Part shown: positions 45,758 through 56,292 of the stretch, piece after piece
Position numbering within the stretch: position 1 is the stretch's first letter
How the letters are laid out: each line of letters starts with the position of its first letter
Source of the DNA: Marinobacterium litorale DSM 23545
Lineage (GTDB): Bacteria > Pseudomonadota > Gammaproteobacteria > Pseudomonadales > Balneatricaceae
Length of the DNA stretch: 64,000 nucleotides
Assembly: GCF_000428985.1 (NCBI RefSeq)
Contig: NZ_AUAZ01000002.1
Span: 186,001 to 250,000 of the forward strand
Direction: 5' to 3'
Translations under genes and position numbers: made by a program
Notes under the pieces: generated by a model
What the model was told of the DNA's origin: nothing
The model's database searches: none
Seen by the model: only the letters and a program-made list of their open reading frames with translations

Positions 45758-45793
45758 ACCGGGATAAAAACCGAGATCAAAACCGAGATCAGT
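45758..45793. repeat. 12-base tandem repeat, three units
   Basis: Units ACCGGGATAAAA, ACCGAGATCAAA and ACCGAGATCAGT follow head to tail; the last two share ACCGAGATCA. Confidence 0.6.
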
Positions 45794-45850
45794 TCCCGTT
45801 CATACGCGCTGCGGGCGGCTGATGGTTGCGCGATATACGCTATTCCAAAA

Positions 45851-45862
45851 AGTGTCGACACT
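45851..45862. promoter_or_regulatory. perfect palindrome upstream of prpE
   Basis: AGTGTCGACACT is its own reverse complement. AAAAGTGTCGA also occurs at about 1425, upstream of the other acyl-CoA synthetase gene. Regulator unknown. Confidence 0.4.
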
Positions 45863-46092
45863 TCATTAAAAAGTTCAACAAACCCGACAGTTCTCGGTTT
45901 AACCCCCCGTTTTGTCGGAGACTTGGTGGGATTCTATAAAATGATGGGCCTTCTCGCGTATAAGGCTACGCCTTTTGTCGTATCTCATTCACGGAAAAGA
46001 TTCGATAAAGTGGACGGCGATTACGGGGAAGTGTCAACAATAATACCCCGATACCCCAAGCGTCTCACAACTAGATATAAAGGACCCGTGCC

Positions 46093-47988
46093 ATGTCCTA
46101 CCAAGCCGAATACAGCAAGTCCATTGAGGATCCGGAAGGGTTCTGGGCGGAAAAAGCCGCGGATCTGCCCTGGTACACTCAACCGCAAACTATTCTCTCC
46201 ACTGACGATAACGGTGTCTTCCGGTGGTTCGCAGACGGCGAGATGAACACCGCCTACATGGCGCTGGATCATCATGTGGAGAGCGGCCGGGGTGATCAGG
46301 ATGCGTTGATCTACGACTCCCCGGTCACCGGCAGCAAACGCAAACTGACTTACACCGAGTTGCGTGACCAGGTGGCAAAATTTGCCGGTGTACTGAAGGC
46401 ACAGGGCGTGACCAAGGGTGACCGCGTGGTCATCTATATGCCGATGGTGCCGGAAGCACTGATCGCGATGCTCGCGGTCGCCCGCCTGGGTGCTATTCAC
46501 TCCGTCGTATTCGGTGGTTTTGCACCCCATGAACTCGCGGTGCGTATCGATGATGCCGAGCCTAAAGTGGTAGTCACCGCCTCCTGCGGCATCGAAGTGG
46601 CCAAGGTTATCGAGTACAAGCCGATGCTGGATCAGGCGATCGAGCAGTCTGCACACAAGCCCGATGCCTGCATCATCCTGCAGCGCGAGCAGGCCAAGGC
46701 CGAGCTAACCCCGGGGCGGGACCTGGACTGGGAATCCGCCATGACTGAAGCGGAACCCGCTGACTGCGTTCCAGTCAAGGGCACTGATCCGCTCTATATC
46801 CTTTATACCTCGGGAACCACGGGCAAGCCCAAGGGCGTTGTACGTGACAACGGTGGTCACGCGGTGGCCCTGAAATACTCGATGAAAGCGATCTACAACA
46901 TGCAGCCGGGCGATGTGTTCTGGGCCGCATCGGATGTGGGCTGGGTTGTGGGTCACTCCTACATCGTCTACGGACCGCTGCTTGCCGGTTGCACCACCAT
47001 TGTCTATGAAGGCAAGCCAGTGAAGACACCGGACAGTGGCGCATTCTGGCGGGTCGTCGAAGAGTACAAGGCCAAAGCACTGTTTGCCGCACCGACCGCA
47101 TTCCGTGCGATCAAGAAAGAGGATCCGGAGGCGGCGCAGCTCAAAAACTACGACATCTCCTGCCTGAGCACCATTTTTATGGCGGGTGAGCGTCTTGATC
47201 CGCCGACCTATGACTGGACCGTCGAGAAAACCGGCAAGCCGGTGGTGGATCACTGGTGGCAGACCGAAACCGGCTGGGCGATCTGCGGCAACCTGATGGG
47301 GATCGAACCGAAAACACCCAAGCCCGGTTCCTCCACATTGCCGGTGCCCGGTTTCAATGTGCAGATTCTGGGGCCGGATGGTCAGGAAATGCCCGCTGGA
47401 GAACAGGGTTCCATCGCCATCAAGCTGCCCATGCCCCCCAGCTGTCTGCCCACCATCTGGGGAGATTACGAGCGTTTCCGTACGGGCTATCTATCTGACT
47501 TCCCCGGTTATTACACCTCCGGCGATGGGGGCTACAAGGATGAGGACGGCTATGTGTTCATCATGGGCCGTACCGATGATGTCATCAACGTGGCCGGTCA
47601 CCGTCTCTCTACCGGAGAGATGGAGGAGATCGTTGCGGCTCATCCGGCAGTCGCCGAGTGTGCGGTCATCGGTATCAACGAAGCGCTCAAGGGGCAGGAA
47701 CCGATCGGTCTGGTGCTGCTTAAAGATGGTGCCGAGGTGGATGAGGAGCAGCTGCAGGGTGAGCTTGTCGCCATGGTTCGCAAGGAGATTGGCCCCATTG
47801 CCTGCTTCCGCCGCGCCATCATCGTTCAGCGGTTGCCCAAGACCCGCTCGGGTAAGATTCTGCGCAAACTCCTGCGCCAGATCGCCGATGGTCAGAGCTA
47901 TACGGTACCTTCGACTATCGATGACCCGGCCAGTCTGTCTGAAATTGAAGAGATCATGGATAACCATGGCCTGGTAAAACGCGACTGA
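46093..47988 (+). CDS. prpE: propionyl-CoA synthetase
   Basis: A 631-residue acetyl/propionyl-CoA synthetase. The ATP-binding loop YTSGTTGKPKG starts near residue 238, DVGWVVGHSYIVYGPLL and WWQTETGWAICGN are family signatures, and the C-terminal KTRSGKILRKLLRQ contains the lysine that is acetylated in homologues. The N-terminus MSYQAEYSKSIEDPEGFWAE and the pattern VVRDNGGHAVALKYSM distinguish PrpE from Acs. It converts propionate, ATP and CoA to propionyl-CoA for the methylcitrate cycle or PHA precursors. No prpBCD genes are in the window. A terminator follows. Confidence 0.93.
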   Translation: MSYQAEYSKSIEDPEGFWAEKAADLPWYTQPQTILSTDDNGVFRWFADGEMNTAYMALDHHVESGRGDQDALIYDSPVTGSKRKLTYTELRDQVAKFAGVLKAQGVTKGDRVVIYMPMVPEALIAMLAVARLGAIHSVVFGGFAPHELAVRIDDAEPKVVVTASCGIEVAKVIEYKPMLDQAIEQSAHKPDACIILQREQAKAELTPGRDLDWESAMTEAEPADCVPVKGTDPLYILYTSGTTGKPKGVVRDNGGHAVALKYSMKAIYNMQPGDVFWAASDVGWVVGHSYIVYGPLLAGCTTIVYEGKPVKTPDSGAFWRVVEEYKAKALFAAPTAFRAIKKEDPEAAQLKNYDISCLSTIFMAGERLDPPTYDWTVEKTGKPVVDHWWQTETGWAICGNLMGIEPKTPKPGSSTLPVPGFNVQILGPDGQEMPAGEQGSIAIKLPMPPSCLPTIWGDYERFRTGYLSDFPGYYTSGDGGYKDEDGYVFIMGRTDDVINVAGHRLSTGEMEEIVAAHPAVAECAVIGINEALKGQEPIGLVLLKDGAEVDEEQLQGELVAMVRKEIGPIACFRRAIIVQRLPKTRSGKILRKLLRQIADGQSYTVPSTIDDPASLSEIEEIMDNHGLVKRD

Positions 47989-48011
47989 TCCCCGATTAGG
48001 TGCGTATACTC

Positions 48012-48047
48012 AGCCGCGCTTCTCGCCTCGGAAGCGCGGCTTTTTTA
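48012..48047. terminator. terminator between prpE and yehW
   Basis: AGCCGCGCTTC (48012-48022) pairs with GAAGCGCGGCT (48031-48041), followed by six T. It ends at the 3' end of the convergent transporter operon. Confidence 0.88.
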
Positions 48048-48778
48048 TGTGCGACGTATTTTCTGCTCCACTTTACGTAGCAGAGCATCAAGCACCATCG
48101 CCATCAAGGCGACGATTATCCCGCCCTGGAGTACAAACGCCAGATTGTCGGTCAATAGCCCGGCGATAATCACTTCACCGAGCCCTTTAGCCGCGACCGT
48201 GGAGCCAATCGTAGCGGTACCAACGCTGATTATAATCGAGAGGCGCACACCGGTAATGATCACCGGCAGTGCCAGCGGTAGCTCCACCTGCCAAAGTCTT
48301 TGCAGAGGGCTCATACCCAGTCCGCGTGCGGCCTCTTTCACCTCGGCACTGACCTGACTCAGGCCCGCCAGCGTGTTTTCGAATATCGGCAACAGACCGT
48401 AGAGAAACAGCGCTATCAACGTGGGCCAGGCACCAAAACCAACGGCCGGTACTGCCAGCGCGAGCACCGCCACCGGCGGGAGGGTTTGCCCCAGATTGGC
48501 CAGTGAACGGGCGAGTGGCAGAAAATCACGACCGGCAGGCCGACTGACCAGTATCGCGGCGGATATCGCGATAATCGATGCCGATGCGATAGCGATGAAG
48601 ACCAGCATCAGGTGCCAGCCAATCAGATTTATAAAGCTGTCGCGGGCATAGATGGTTGGGGCGCCTTCCGGGGCAAGTGGCATCAGCAACGGTTCCAGCG
48701 TCGATGCGGCAACGGCCAGGTAGAGCAGACAGGCCAGTGGTGCGAGCGTGCCAACCCATGTAACGGCGAGCGAGCGCA

Positions 48779-48782
<4 letters not shown>
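48045..48782 (-). CDS. yehW: osmoprotectant ABC transporter permease, YehW-like
   Basis: A 245-residue permease with about six helices and the coupling motif EAARGLGMSPLQRLWQVELP. Length matches E. coli YehW (243). It is the last gene of a four-gene operon whose order (binding protein, long permease, ATPase, short permease) equals E. coli yehZYXW. It starts at 48782, overlapping the ATPase stop by four bases. Probably imports glycine betaine or related solutes together with its partners. Confidence 0.87.
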
Positions 48783-49728
<946 letters not shown>

Positions 49729-49732
<4 letters not shown>

Positions 49733-50919
49733 CCTCGCTCCTTACGGCTGAATTCGATCAGCGTATCGATGACCAGTGCCGCGACGAATGCCAGCACAAT
49801 CGTGGGCAGGGTGCCCAGCAAAACGAGATCTGTAGCCGTTTGCCCCAGCCCCTGAAAGATATAGGTGCCGTAGCCACCGCCCCCGATTAACCCCGCGACA
49901 GCGACCAAACCGATATTCATGGTCACCACAATGCGAAGGCCGGATAGCATGACCGGTAGCGCCAATGGCAGCTGAACCTGCCAGAGTCGTTGTCGAGCGT
50001 TCATGCCCATGCCGCGTGCGGCGTCGATCACGGCCGGGTTTAGCCCATCGAAACCGGCCGCCGTATTGCTGACGATCGGAAGCAGTGAGTAGAGGAAAAG
50101 GGCCAGTACGGCAGGCGCGGCTCCAATTCCCCGTATCCCGAGCTCATTTAATACCGGAAAAGCCTGAGTAAGCAGGGTAAGCGGGATCATCAGCAAGCCA
50201 AACATGGCGAGGCTCGGGATCGTCTGCAGCAGGCTCAACAAGGGGATCATAAATGTGCGCAGTGCGGCGGAACGGTGGCAGCCTATGCCCAATGGAACGC
50301 CGATCAACAGCGCCGGGAGGACACTACCGAATGCGAGCAGCAGGTGTCGCCCGCCCTGGGCCCAAAAGCGCTCCTGGTTCCGGTATTCGAGCATGAGCGA
50401 CAAATGATCCCAGAGGCCACTACTCAGGACACTAACGATCGCGCCCAGACAGACCGTCACAATGACCAGCCGCCATCGGGCGGAAAGGCCCATTTTAACG
50501 ACCGCATCCGTCATCATTAAACCCAGTAAAAGGCCAATTGCCCAGAACCCGCTACCCAATGCCAGGCGAGCAAAGGCGCCTCGGTTGTCCAACAGGGGCG
50601 ATGCGATAGAGCCGGTGGCCACAACCAGAGCGAGCAGGGTAAGCGTGGCGAGCCCGAGGCGTATCCAGTGACGACTAACGACCGTAACGCCGGTTAAAGT
50701 CAGGATCAGCAGCCCCAGAAACAACATAAATGTGGGATACCGAGCAAGCTGCTCCAGCTCAACGCCTTCCCCGGGAAGAATACGATTAGGTTGCAGTGTA
50801 ACCACAGGCAGTAGAACCAGCGCTATCAGTGTCAAAGTAGACAGCGTGGCTCCCAGGCGGTCAAAGGTGATACCTGCCCGGGCGGACGCCCCGGGCACTT
50901 GATAGGACACAAGCGGCAC
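49729..50919 (-). CDS. yehY: osmoprotectant ABC transporter permease, YehY-like
   Basis: A 396-residue membrane protein, longer than YehW because of an N-terminal extension with additional helices (VLLPVVTLQPNRILPGEGVE; LIALVLLPVVTLQ). The EAA-type coupling loop is DAARGMGMNARQRLWQVQLP. E. coli YehY has 385 residues. The start is GTG at 50919, six bases after the binding-protein stop. With YehW it forms the transmembrane pore. Confidence 0.87.
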
Positions 50920-50925
50920 TGGGCG

Positions 50926-51828
50926 TCAGTTGTCCAGGTTGAGGGATTCCAGGTAACCGGCGGCCACGTCCGAGGCGTTTTCCCCACCCACCGCAATCCG
51001 CGCGTTGAGGGACTGCAAGGTTTCCAAGTCCAGCGATTTAAAGACGGGTTCAAGCAGGTCGGCGATCTCCGGATAGGCCTTCAGGATCTCCATCCGCACA
51101 ATCGGCGCTGGCGCGTAGACCGGCTGCACGCCTTTGTCGTCCTCCATCACCTTCAGCCCCATGGAGGGAATCGCACCATCGGTGCCGTAGACCATGGCGG
51201 CATTCGTGCCATCGGTTTGCAGGGCGGCGGCTTTAATCGTTGCTGCAGTGTTGCCCCCGGAGAGCACGAGCAGCTGGTTCTGGTCCAGCTCAAAGTCGTA
51301 AACGCTCTGAAAAGCAGGTAACACCGCCGGGCTCGATACGAACTCTGCCGAGGCGGCCAGCTTGACCTCGCCGCCTTCACGTATATAGCGGCCGAAATCG
51401 GTCATGGTCGAAAGTCCACCTTCATCGGCAATTTCACGACGCACCGCTATCGCCCAGGTGTTGTTGGCGTCCGCCGGTGTCAGCCAGACGATGTTATTTG
51501 CCTCCAGGTCCAGTCGCCGGGCTCTCTCGTAGCCCTCCTCAAACGACTTCCAGACCGGATCTTCCGCGCGGTTGAAAAAGAACGCTGCATTCCCGGTATA
51601 TTCCGGATAGATGTCGACCTCCCCAGAGGTGATCGCTTTGCGAAGAATGGGGGTGCCCCCCAGCTGGACGCGGTTTTCGACCTCAAGCCCGGCCTGTTGC
51701 AGACGCAGGTAGATCATATTACCGAGCAAGCTGCCTTCGGTATCGATCTTGGATGACACCACGATAGGTGCAGCGTGAACGCTCAAAGTCAGTGCAAGCG
51801 TAGCGAGAAAAAGAAACGGGCGAAACAT
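50926..51828 (-). CDS. osmF: osmoprotectant-binding protein, OsmF/YehZ-like
   Basis: A 300-residue periplasmic binding protein. The start is the ATG at 51828 with AGGAGAG upstream; the longer frame is charged and lacks a signal peptide. Signal peptide MFRPFLFLATLALTLSVHA, then the OpuAC-type fold: PIVVSSKIDTEGSLLGNMIY, GGTPILRKAITSGEVDIYPEYT, ADANNTWAIAVRREIADEGG. The order of genes downstream is that of yehZYXW. In E. coli this system has low affinity for glycine betaine and is RpoS-controlled. It is divergent from the puuC-like gene. Confidence 0.88.
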   Translation of the reverse strand: MFRPFLFLATLALTLSVHAAPIVVSSKIDTEGSLLGNMIYLRLQQAGLEVENRVQLGGTPILRKAITSGEVDIYPEYTGNAAFFFNRAEDPVWKSFEEGYERARRLDLEANNIVWLTPADANNTWAIAVRREIADEGGLSTMTDFGRYIREGGEVKLAASAEFVSSPAVLPAFQSVYDFELDQNQLLVLSGGNTAATIKAAALQTDGTNAAMVYGTDGAIPSMGLKVMEDDKGVQPVYAPAPIVRMEILKAYPEIADLLEPVFKSLDLETLQSLNARIAVGGENASDVAAGYLESLNLDN

Positions 51829-51988
51829 GGGTGCTCTCCTTTCCAATTGACGTCCGTATTTTGAGCCTAACACAGGGTTTCGTTTTTTGCGGACAAAACA
51901 GAAACGACGGTTGCCGAACACGCTAGAGTTATTGGATCATCGCGAAACAGCACCGACCCTGGCGGATAGTGAATTGGAGAACTTGCTT

Positions 51989-53485
51989 ATGAGCAGCACT
52001 GAAACACGGCAATACTGGGAAGATATGGCACAGGCTCTGGCAATTGAAGGGCGCGCGTTTATCGACGGCGAATACAGTGATGCCACTGGCGGTAAAACCT
52101 TTGAGTGCCGCAGCCCGGTGGATGGGCGGCTGTTGGCTGACGTGTCGGCCTGTGATGCCGCCGACGCAGACCGTGCCGTACTCAGTGCCCGCACTGCGTT
52201 TGAGTCCGGCCGCTGGGCGTTGATGGCCCCGGCTGAGCGCAAGCAGATAATGATCCGCTTCGCTGACCTGATTGATGCCCATCGCGAAGAGCTGGCACTG
52301 CTGGAAACACTGGACATGGGCAAGCCGATAGGGGATTCGTTACGGGTTGATATACCCAATGCGGCCCGTGCGTTGCGCTGGTCCGGCGAGGCGGTCGACA
52401 AGATCTATGATGAACTCGCCCCCGTGCCCCATAACGAAATCGGCATGATTACACGGGAACCGGTGGGGGTCGTTGTTGCGATCGTTCCCTGGAACTTCCC
52501 GCTTCTTATGGCGAGTTGGAAGCTCGGACCGGCGCTAGCGGCAGGCAACTCCGTCATCCTCAAACCCTCCGAAAAATCGCCACTTACCGCGATTCGGGTT
52601 GCACAACTGGCGATAGAGGCCGGCATACCGGCCGGTGTCTTTAATGTCCTGCCCGGATTCGGTCACGAGGTGGGCTCGGCGCTGGCCCTGCACATGGACG
52701 TCGACACGCTGGTGTTTACCGGTTCGACCGGTGTCGCCAAGCAGTTAATGGTCTATGCCGGTCAGTCGAATATGAAACGTGTCTGGCTGGAAGCCGGCGG
52801 CAAAAGCCCAAACATTATCTTTGCCGACGCACCGGATCTCAAACGGGCCGCCAAGGTTGCAGCCTCCGCAATTGCGTTTAACCAGGGCGAAGTATGTACG
52901 GCCGCATCCCGGCTGCTCGTTGAGGCTTCGATCAAGGATCAGTTTATTGACCTGGTGATCGATGCGCTCAAGCGCTGGCAACCGGGGCATCCGCTGGACC
53001 CGGGCTCTCGCGTTGGCGCCATCGTGGATGAAAGCCAAATGCAACGCGTTTTGGACTATATTGAAAAAGGTCAGCAGGAGGGTGCTAACCTGCGGCTGGG
53101 CGGCAACCGTGTGGATGCCGAGAGCGGCGGTTACTTCGTGGAGCCCACCCTGTTCGATGGCGTTAACAACGCGATGCAGATTGCGCAGGAGGAGATATTC
53201 GGCCCGGTACTGTCGGTGATTGCCTTCGAGTCCCCGGAAGAGGCGGTTCAGATCGCCAACGACAGCGATTACGGCCTTGCCGCTGCTGTCTGGACCAGCG
53301 ATATCAGTAAGGCTCACCGGACCGCCAAGGCGCTGCGTACCGGTATGGTCTGGATCAACCATTATGATGGGGGAGATATGACAGCGCCGTTTGGCGGTTA
53401 TAAGCAGTCCGGTAACGGCCGGGATAAATCTCTGCATGCATTCGAGAAATATACGGAGGTTAAAGCGACGTGGATCGCGCTCTGA
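51989..53485 (+). CDS. puuC: aldehyde dehydrogenase, PuuC-like
   Basis: A 498-residue NAD(P)-dependent aldehyde dehydrogenase. The start is the ATG at 51989 with GGAGA nine bases upstream. Catalytic Cys is in FNQGEVCTAASRL and the general base Glu in WLEAGGKSPNIIFAD; the NAD loop FTGSTGVAKQL is present. The sequence follows E. coli PuuC closely (AIEGRAFIDGEY; ETLDMGKPIGDSLR; GGDMTAPFGGYKQSGNGRDK), so oxidation of gamma-glutamyl-gamma-aminobutyraldehyde in putrescine breakdown is the best guess; 3-hydroxypropionaldehyde or betaine-type aldehydes are alternatives. No other puu genes are present. Confidence 0.88.
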   Translation: MSSTETRQYWEDMAQALAIEGRAFIDGEYSDATGGKTFECRSPVDGRLLADVSACDAADADRAVLSARTAFESGRWALMAPAERKQIMIRFADLIDAHREELALLETLDMGKPIGDSLRVDIPNAARALRWSGEAVDKIYDELAPVPHNEIGMITREPVGVVVAIVPWNFPLLMASWKLGPALAAGNSVILKPSEKSPLTAIRVAQLAIEAGIPAGVFNVLPGFGHEVGSALALHMDVDTLVFTGSTGVAKQLMVYAGQSNMKRVWLEAGGKSPNIIFADAPDLKRAAKVAASAIAFNQGEVCTAASRLLVEASIKDQFIDLVIDALKRWQPGHPLDPGSRVGAIVDESQMQRVLDYIEKGQQEGANLRLGGNRVDAESGGYFVEPTLFDGVNNAMQIAQEEIFGPVLSVIAFESPEEAVQIANDSDYGLAAAVWTSDISKAHRTAKALRTGMVWINHYDGGDMTAPFGGYKQSGNGRDKSLHAFEKYTEVKATWIAL

Positions 53486-53823
53486 CCAAATCAAAGCGCA
53501 ATTTCCCCACCCGGTTTAGTTGGGTGGGGTTAGCCTGTGGTGTCATGCTTGTCATCATGGCATCGACAGTCGTTCACGCCTCATCAATCCGGTTTGATAA
53601 CGGCCGTGTGCATGTCCGTGAAGGCTCTCCTGTTACACTCCTGCTGGAGTATATGGGCGAACCTGCTTACCGTTCGGAGCAGGAGATTTGCCTGGATCAA
53701 GGCCGTGACGAATGCCGCCGCTGGGGTGTATTGGAAACCTGGCGTTATCACTATGATGAGCGTAACTGGACCATCAAAGTGTTTGATGGCGTGATTCGCG
53801 AGATCGAGTGGAGCCGTTTTTAA
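53470..53823 (+). CDS. DUF2845 protein, exported
   Basis: A 117-residue protein starting at GTG 53470, overlapping the end of puuC by 16 bases. It has a membrane/signal segment (VGLACGVMLVIMASTVVHAS) and a mature part with the DUF2845 pattern SIRFDNGRVHVREGSPVTLL, GEPAYRSEQE and WRYHYDERNWTIKVFDGVIR, a small beta protein usually secreted. The overlap with puuC suggests translational coupling, probably without functional meaning. Confidence 0.8.
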   Translation: MDRALTKSKRNFPTRFSWVGLACGVMLVIMASTVVHASSIRFDNGRVHVREGSPVTLLLEYMGEPAYRSEQEICLDQGRDECRRWGVLETWRYHYDERNWTIKVFDGVIREIEWSRF

Positions 53824-53923
53824 GCGGCCTTAAGTGCAACGAAACTGTTTTTATTCCGTCGTCTTACAGACACATTCCTGATCCAGAATTGCCTAATCCA
53901 TATGGAAATTAGGGGTAAGACTG

Positions 53924-54319
53924 ATGGCGATTCTGGATCTGTATCTTCTCGGTCATCGTGTGCGCGGCGAGCAGGAAGTCCGTCCCGGGCGCACCATTCT
54001 CAAATCCGATCTGGCCGTATCTTTCACCGAAGGCCTGGCCCGCTACATGTTCGATTTCGCTGAACATTACATCCATTGCAGTGAAGGGGATGAAATCCAT
54101 CTGCTGCAGGCGCGGATGCACTGTCAGGACATTATCGGCTGCACTGATTTCATTCACCAATTTCGCGAACGCATCAGCGCCGGCTCTCAGCTGGAGATGC
54201 ACAGTACGCTCGATACACGGCCGGCACTGTGTCCTGGATCCGAAGAGGCGCGCCGCCGTCGGCGAGAAGATCTGCTGAGCGTTCACCAGGATCATGCACG
54301 CATGTTCTCCCTGGCATGA
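53924..54319 (+). CDS. hypothetical protein, 131 residues
   Basis: Not recognised. A soluble, His/Glu/Arg-rich protein with helices around LAVSFTEGLARYMFDFAEHY and DFIHQFRERISAGSQLEMHS and a basic region EEARRRRREDLL near the C-terminus. It has two cysteines (Cys52, Cys67) and many histidines in the middle. An AGGGG sits a few bases before the ATG. The opposite strand is also open over this stretch (53909-54331) but has no ribosome-binding site. Function unknown. Confidence 0.5.
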   Translation: MAILDLYLLGHRVRGEQEVRPGRTILKSDLAVSFTEGLARYMFDFAEHYIHCSEGDEIHLLQARMHCQDIIGCTDFIHQFRERISAGSQLEMHSTLDTRPALCPGSEEARRRRREDLLSVHQDHARMFSLA

Positions 54320-54380
54320 CGTGATGATCACCGGCTGCGCTCAACGGCTTAGTCGGCTGCCCGCCTCTATCCGCCTGAAT

Positions 54381-54411
54381 GAGAAAGGGCCGGTAAAAAC
54401 CGGCCCTTCTC
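54381..54411. terminator. hairpin between convergent genes
   Basis: AGGGCCGGT pairs with ACCGGCCCT around AAAA, with GAGAA/TTCTC extensions. It serves the purine-island binding protein gene on the minus strand and the plus-strand hypothetical gene. Confidence 0.7.
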
Positions 54412-54435
54412 AGACTCACGCGGGGTTGGAGCGAA

Positions 54436-55533
54436 TTACTTGGGCAGATCGGCAGAAATGCCTTCTACGTAGTAGTTCATCTTCTCAAGCTCTTCCCAGC
54501 TCAATGTCGCGCCTTCTTCAACAACCAGCTCACCGGCCTGGTTCTTGAGCGGGCCCGCAAACGGATGAACACTGCCATCTTGGATACCTGCAATCATCTC
54601 TTCCGCCTTGGCAACCACCTCGGCCGGGATGGAGTCGTTGAAGCTTGGAATCACGATGGCACCCTCTGCCATACCCTCAACCATTGCTTTGCTTTCCCAG
54701 GTGCCGTCCATCACTTTCTGAGTCTGGGCAATGTAGTGGGGACCCCACTCATCAACCACAGAAAGCAGGTGCGCGTTCGGGCCGAAGCTGGACATATCGG
54801 AGGCCTGGCCCACCGCATATTTACCCCGGCGCTCGGCCGCCTGCATCGCCGCCGGGCTGTCTGTATGCTGCAGAATTACATCTACGCCCTGATCCATCAT
54901 TGCGTTGGCAGCGTCTGCTTCCTTACCCGGGTCAAACCAGCTGTTGACCCAGATAATTTTCAGCTCAGCTTCCGGGTTGTATTTGTTCAGTGCAATCTGC
55001 ACGGCGTTGATGTCCCGGATGACCTCTGGAATCGGGAAAGAGGCGATGTAACCGATCTTGTTACTTTCGGTGACCTGGCTTGCCACATAGCCTGCAACGT
55101 AGCGACCTTCATAAGTCTTGGAGATGTAGGTGCCCAGGTTATCCGAAAGCTTATAGCCGGTGGCGTGTTCAAACTTAACGTTTGGATACTGACGAGCGAC
55201 CTTAACCGTCGGGTTCATGAAGCCGAAGGATGTGGTGAAGATCAGATCATGACCGCTCTGCGCCAGGTTTCGGATAACGCGTTCCGCGTCGGCGCCTTCC
55301 GGCACGTTTTCGACGTAGGTGGTTTCGACCTTGTCACCAAAGTGTTTCTCCACCGACAGACGGCCCTGATCATGCTGGTAAGACCAACCGTGGTCACCAA
55401 TAGGGCCTACATAGACAAACCCCACCTTAAGCGGGTCGTCCGCTGCGGCCGATTGACCGGCAACCAGAGCAGTGCTCAGCCCGACACCGGCGGCGATGCC
55501 GGTGAGCAGCTTGTTAAATTGGCGACGTTTCAT
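54436..55533 (-). CDS. BMP-family nucleoside-binding protein
   Basis: A 365-residue periplasmic binding protein of the basic membrane protein (BMP/Med/PnrA) type that serves nucleoside ABC importers. Start ATG 55533 with AAGGAG upstream. Signal peptide with a twin-arginine pattern (KRRQFNKLLTGIAAGVGLS), so export may be by Tat. Binding-protein motifs: KVGFVYVGPIGDHGWSYQHD, YISKTYEGRYVAGYVASQVT, GVDVILQHTDSPAAMQAAER. It should bind a purine nucleoside or nucleobase and deliver it to the ATPase/permeases at 60019-63600, from which it is separated by six kb of purine enzymes. Confidence 0.9.
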   Translation of the reverse strand: MKRRQFNKLLTGIAAGVGLSTALVAGQSAAADDPLKVGFVYVGPIGDHGWSYQHDQGRLSVEKHFGDKVETTYVENVPEGADAERVIRNLAQSGHDLIFTTSFGFMNPTVKVARQYPNVKFEHATGYKLSDNLGTYISKTYEGRYVAGYVASQVTESNKIGYIASFPIPEVIRDINAVQIALNKYNPEAELKIIWVNSWFDPGKEADAANAMMDQGVDVILQHTDSPAAMQAAERRGKYAVGQASDMSSFGPNAHLLSVVDEWGPHYIAQTQKVMDGTWESKAMVEGMAEGAIVIPSFNDSIPAEVVAKAEEMIAGIQDGSVHPFAGPLKNQAGELVVEEGATLSWEELEKMNYYVEGISADLPK

Positions 55534-55616
55534 ACAGTGTTTCTCCTTGGTCATGGGATGAGCGCCCCATCAGCGCACGTAAGAGTGTAATCTCGGTAAA
55601 CGACTATGCAATAACC

Positions 55617-55630
55617 TGACCACTTGGACA
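55617..55630. promoter_or_regulatory. TGACCA-type palindrome before the binding-protein gene
   Basis: TGACCACTTGGACA matches TGACCA-N2-TGGTCA at 11 of 12 fixed positions. This type of site is that of the TetR-family regulator RutR. It lies about 84 bases upstream of the 55533 start. Confidence 0.5.
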
Positions 55631-55729
55631 GCCTCTGTTTTCCGGGCTTTTTCCTGTACTTCATGTATCGCATGCACCTGATTGAAGCATTAGTGCACCC
55701 AGGCTGCGCTTCGTCAACCGTTTACCCGG

Positions 55730-56227
55730 TCAGGCCTCGCGATCCGCCAACGGCGTCGCGAAGGTGTAGGCCATGTCCCAGGGAAAGCGGATCCAGGTAT
55801 CCTGACTCACTTCGGTGATAAAAGTATCAACCAGGGGTTTGCCGGCGGGCTTGGCATACAATGTGGCAAAATGCGCTTTGGGCAGCATCTCCCGTACATG
55901 GCGGGCCGTTTTACCGGTATCGACCAGGTCATCCACCAGCAGCATCCCTTCACCATCACCTTCGACACCTTTGAGCACGTTCAACTCACCTTGAACCGCC
56001 GCCGTGCCATCCGTATCACTTTTGCCGTAGCTGGTCACACAGATGGTATCGATCAGACGGATATCCATCTCGCGGGCCAGGATCGCCGCAGGCACCAGGC
56101 CACCCCGCGTAATCGCGATAATACCTTTCCATGGTCCTTTATCGAGCAGGCGAAGCGAAAGGACCCGCGCGTTGCGGTGAAGTTCATCCCAGGATACCGG
56201 GAAATCCATCTGGTACGGATGGCTCAT
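55730..56227 (-). CDS. gpt: xanthine phosphoribosyltransferase
   Basis: A 165-residue type I phosphoribosyltransferase converting xanthine or guanine and PRPP to XMP or GMP. The PRPP motif is [17 protein letters not shown] and the loop SYGKSDTDG precedes it; residues near [14 protein letters not shown] fit the purine-binding end. Length is close to E. coli Gpt (152) with a slightly longer tail. It follows the dioxygenase gene by 65 bases in which an operator-like palindrome lies, so it may have its own promoter. Confidence 0.93.
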   Translation of the reverse strand: MSHPYQMDFPVSWDELHRNARVLSLRLLDKGPWKGIIAITRGGLVPAAILAREMDIRLIDTICVTSYGKSDTDGTAAVQGELNVLKGVEGDGEGMLLVDDLVDTGKTARHVREMLPKAHFATLYAKPAGKPLVDTFITEVSQDTWIRFPWDMAYTFATPLADREA

Positions 56228-56271
56228 GGTGAATCTCTCCTAAAAGGCCAGCTAATGAATTGCTTGAATTC

Positions 56272-56285
56272 TAACTAATTGGTCA
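56272..56285. promoter_or_regulatory. TGACCA-type palindrome before gpt
   Basis: TAACTAATTGGTCA matches TGACCA-N2-TGGTCA at 10 of 12 positions, 45 bases upstream of the gpt start. Confidence 0.4.
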
Positions 56286-56292
56286 GCTTTAT

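Larger units (their letters stand above)
45684..46092. other. divergent intergenic region, diguanylate cyclase / prpE
   Basis: This 409-base region holds no convincing gene; a plus-strand frame crosses it without family character. It contains a GCCGGT/ACCGGC hairpin (45743-45757), three tandem 12-base units (45758-45793), a perfect palindrome AGTGTCGACACT (45851-45862) and a TATAAA-like box near 45936. It probably holds two divergent promoters. Confidence 0.5.

Noticed and set aside
45593-46246. 217-residue plus-strand frame across the prpE promoter
   Set aside because: Overlaps the GGDEF gene and the prpE start, contains repeats and palindromes, and shows no family features.
53909-54331. 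140-residue minus-strand frame opposite 53924-54319
   Set aside because: No ribosome-binding site; the plus-strand frame has AGGGG before its ATG. Preference is modest.
54565-55590. 341-residue open frame opposite the BMP binding-protein gene
   Set aside because: Composition is that of a complementary shadow; the minus-strand product is a full-length family member.
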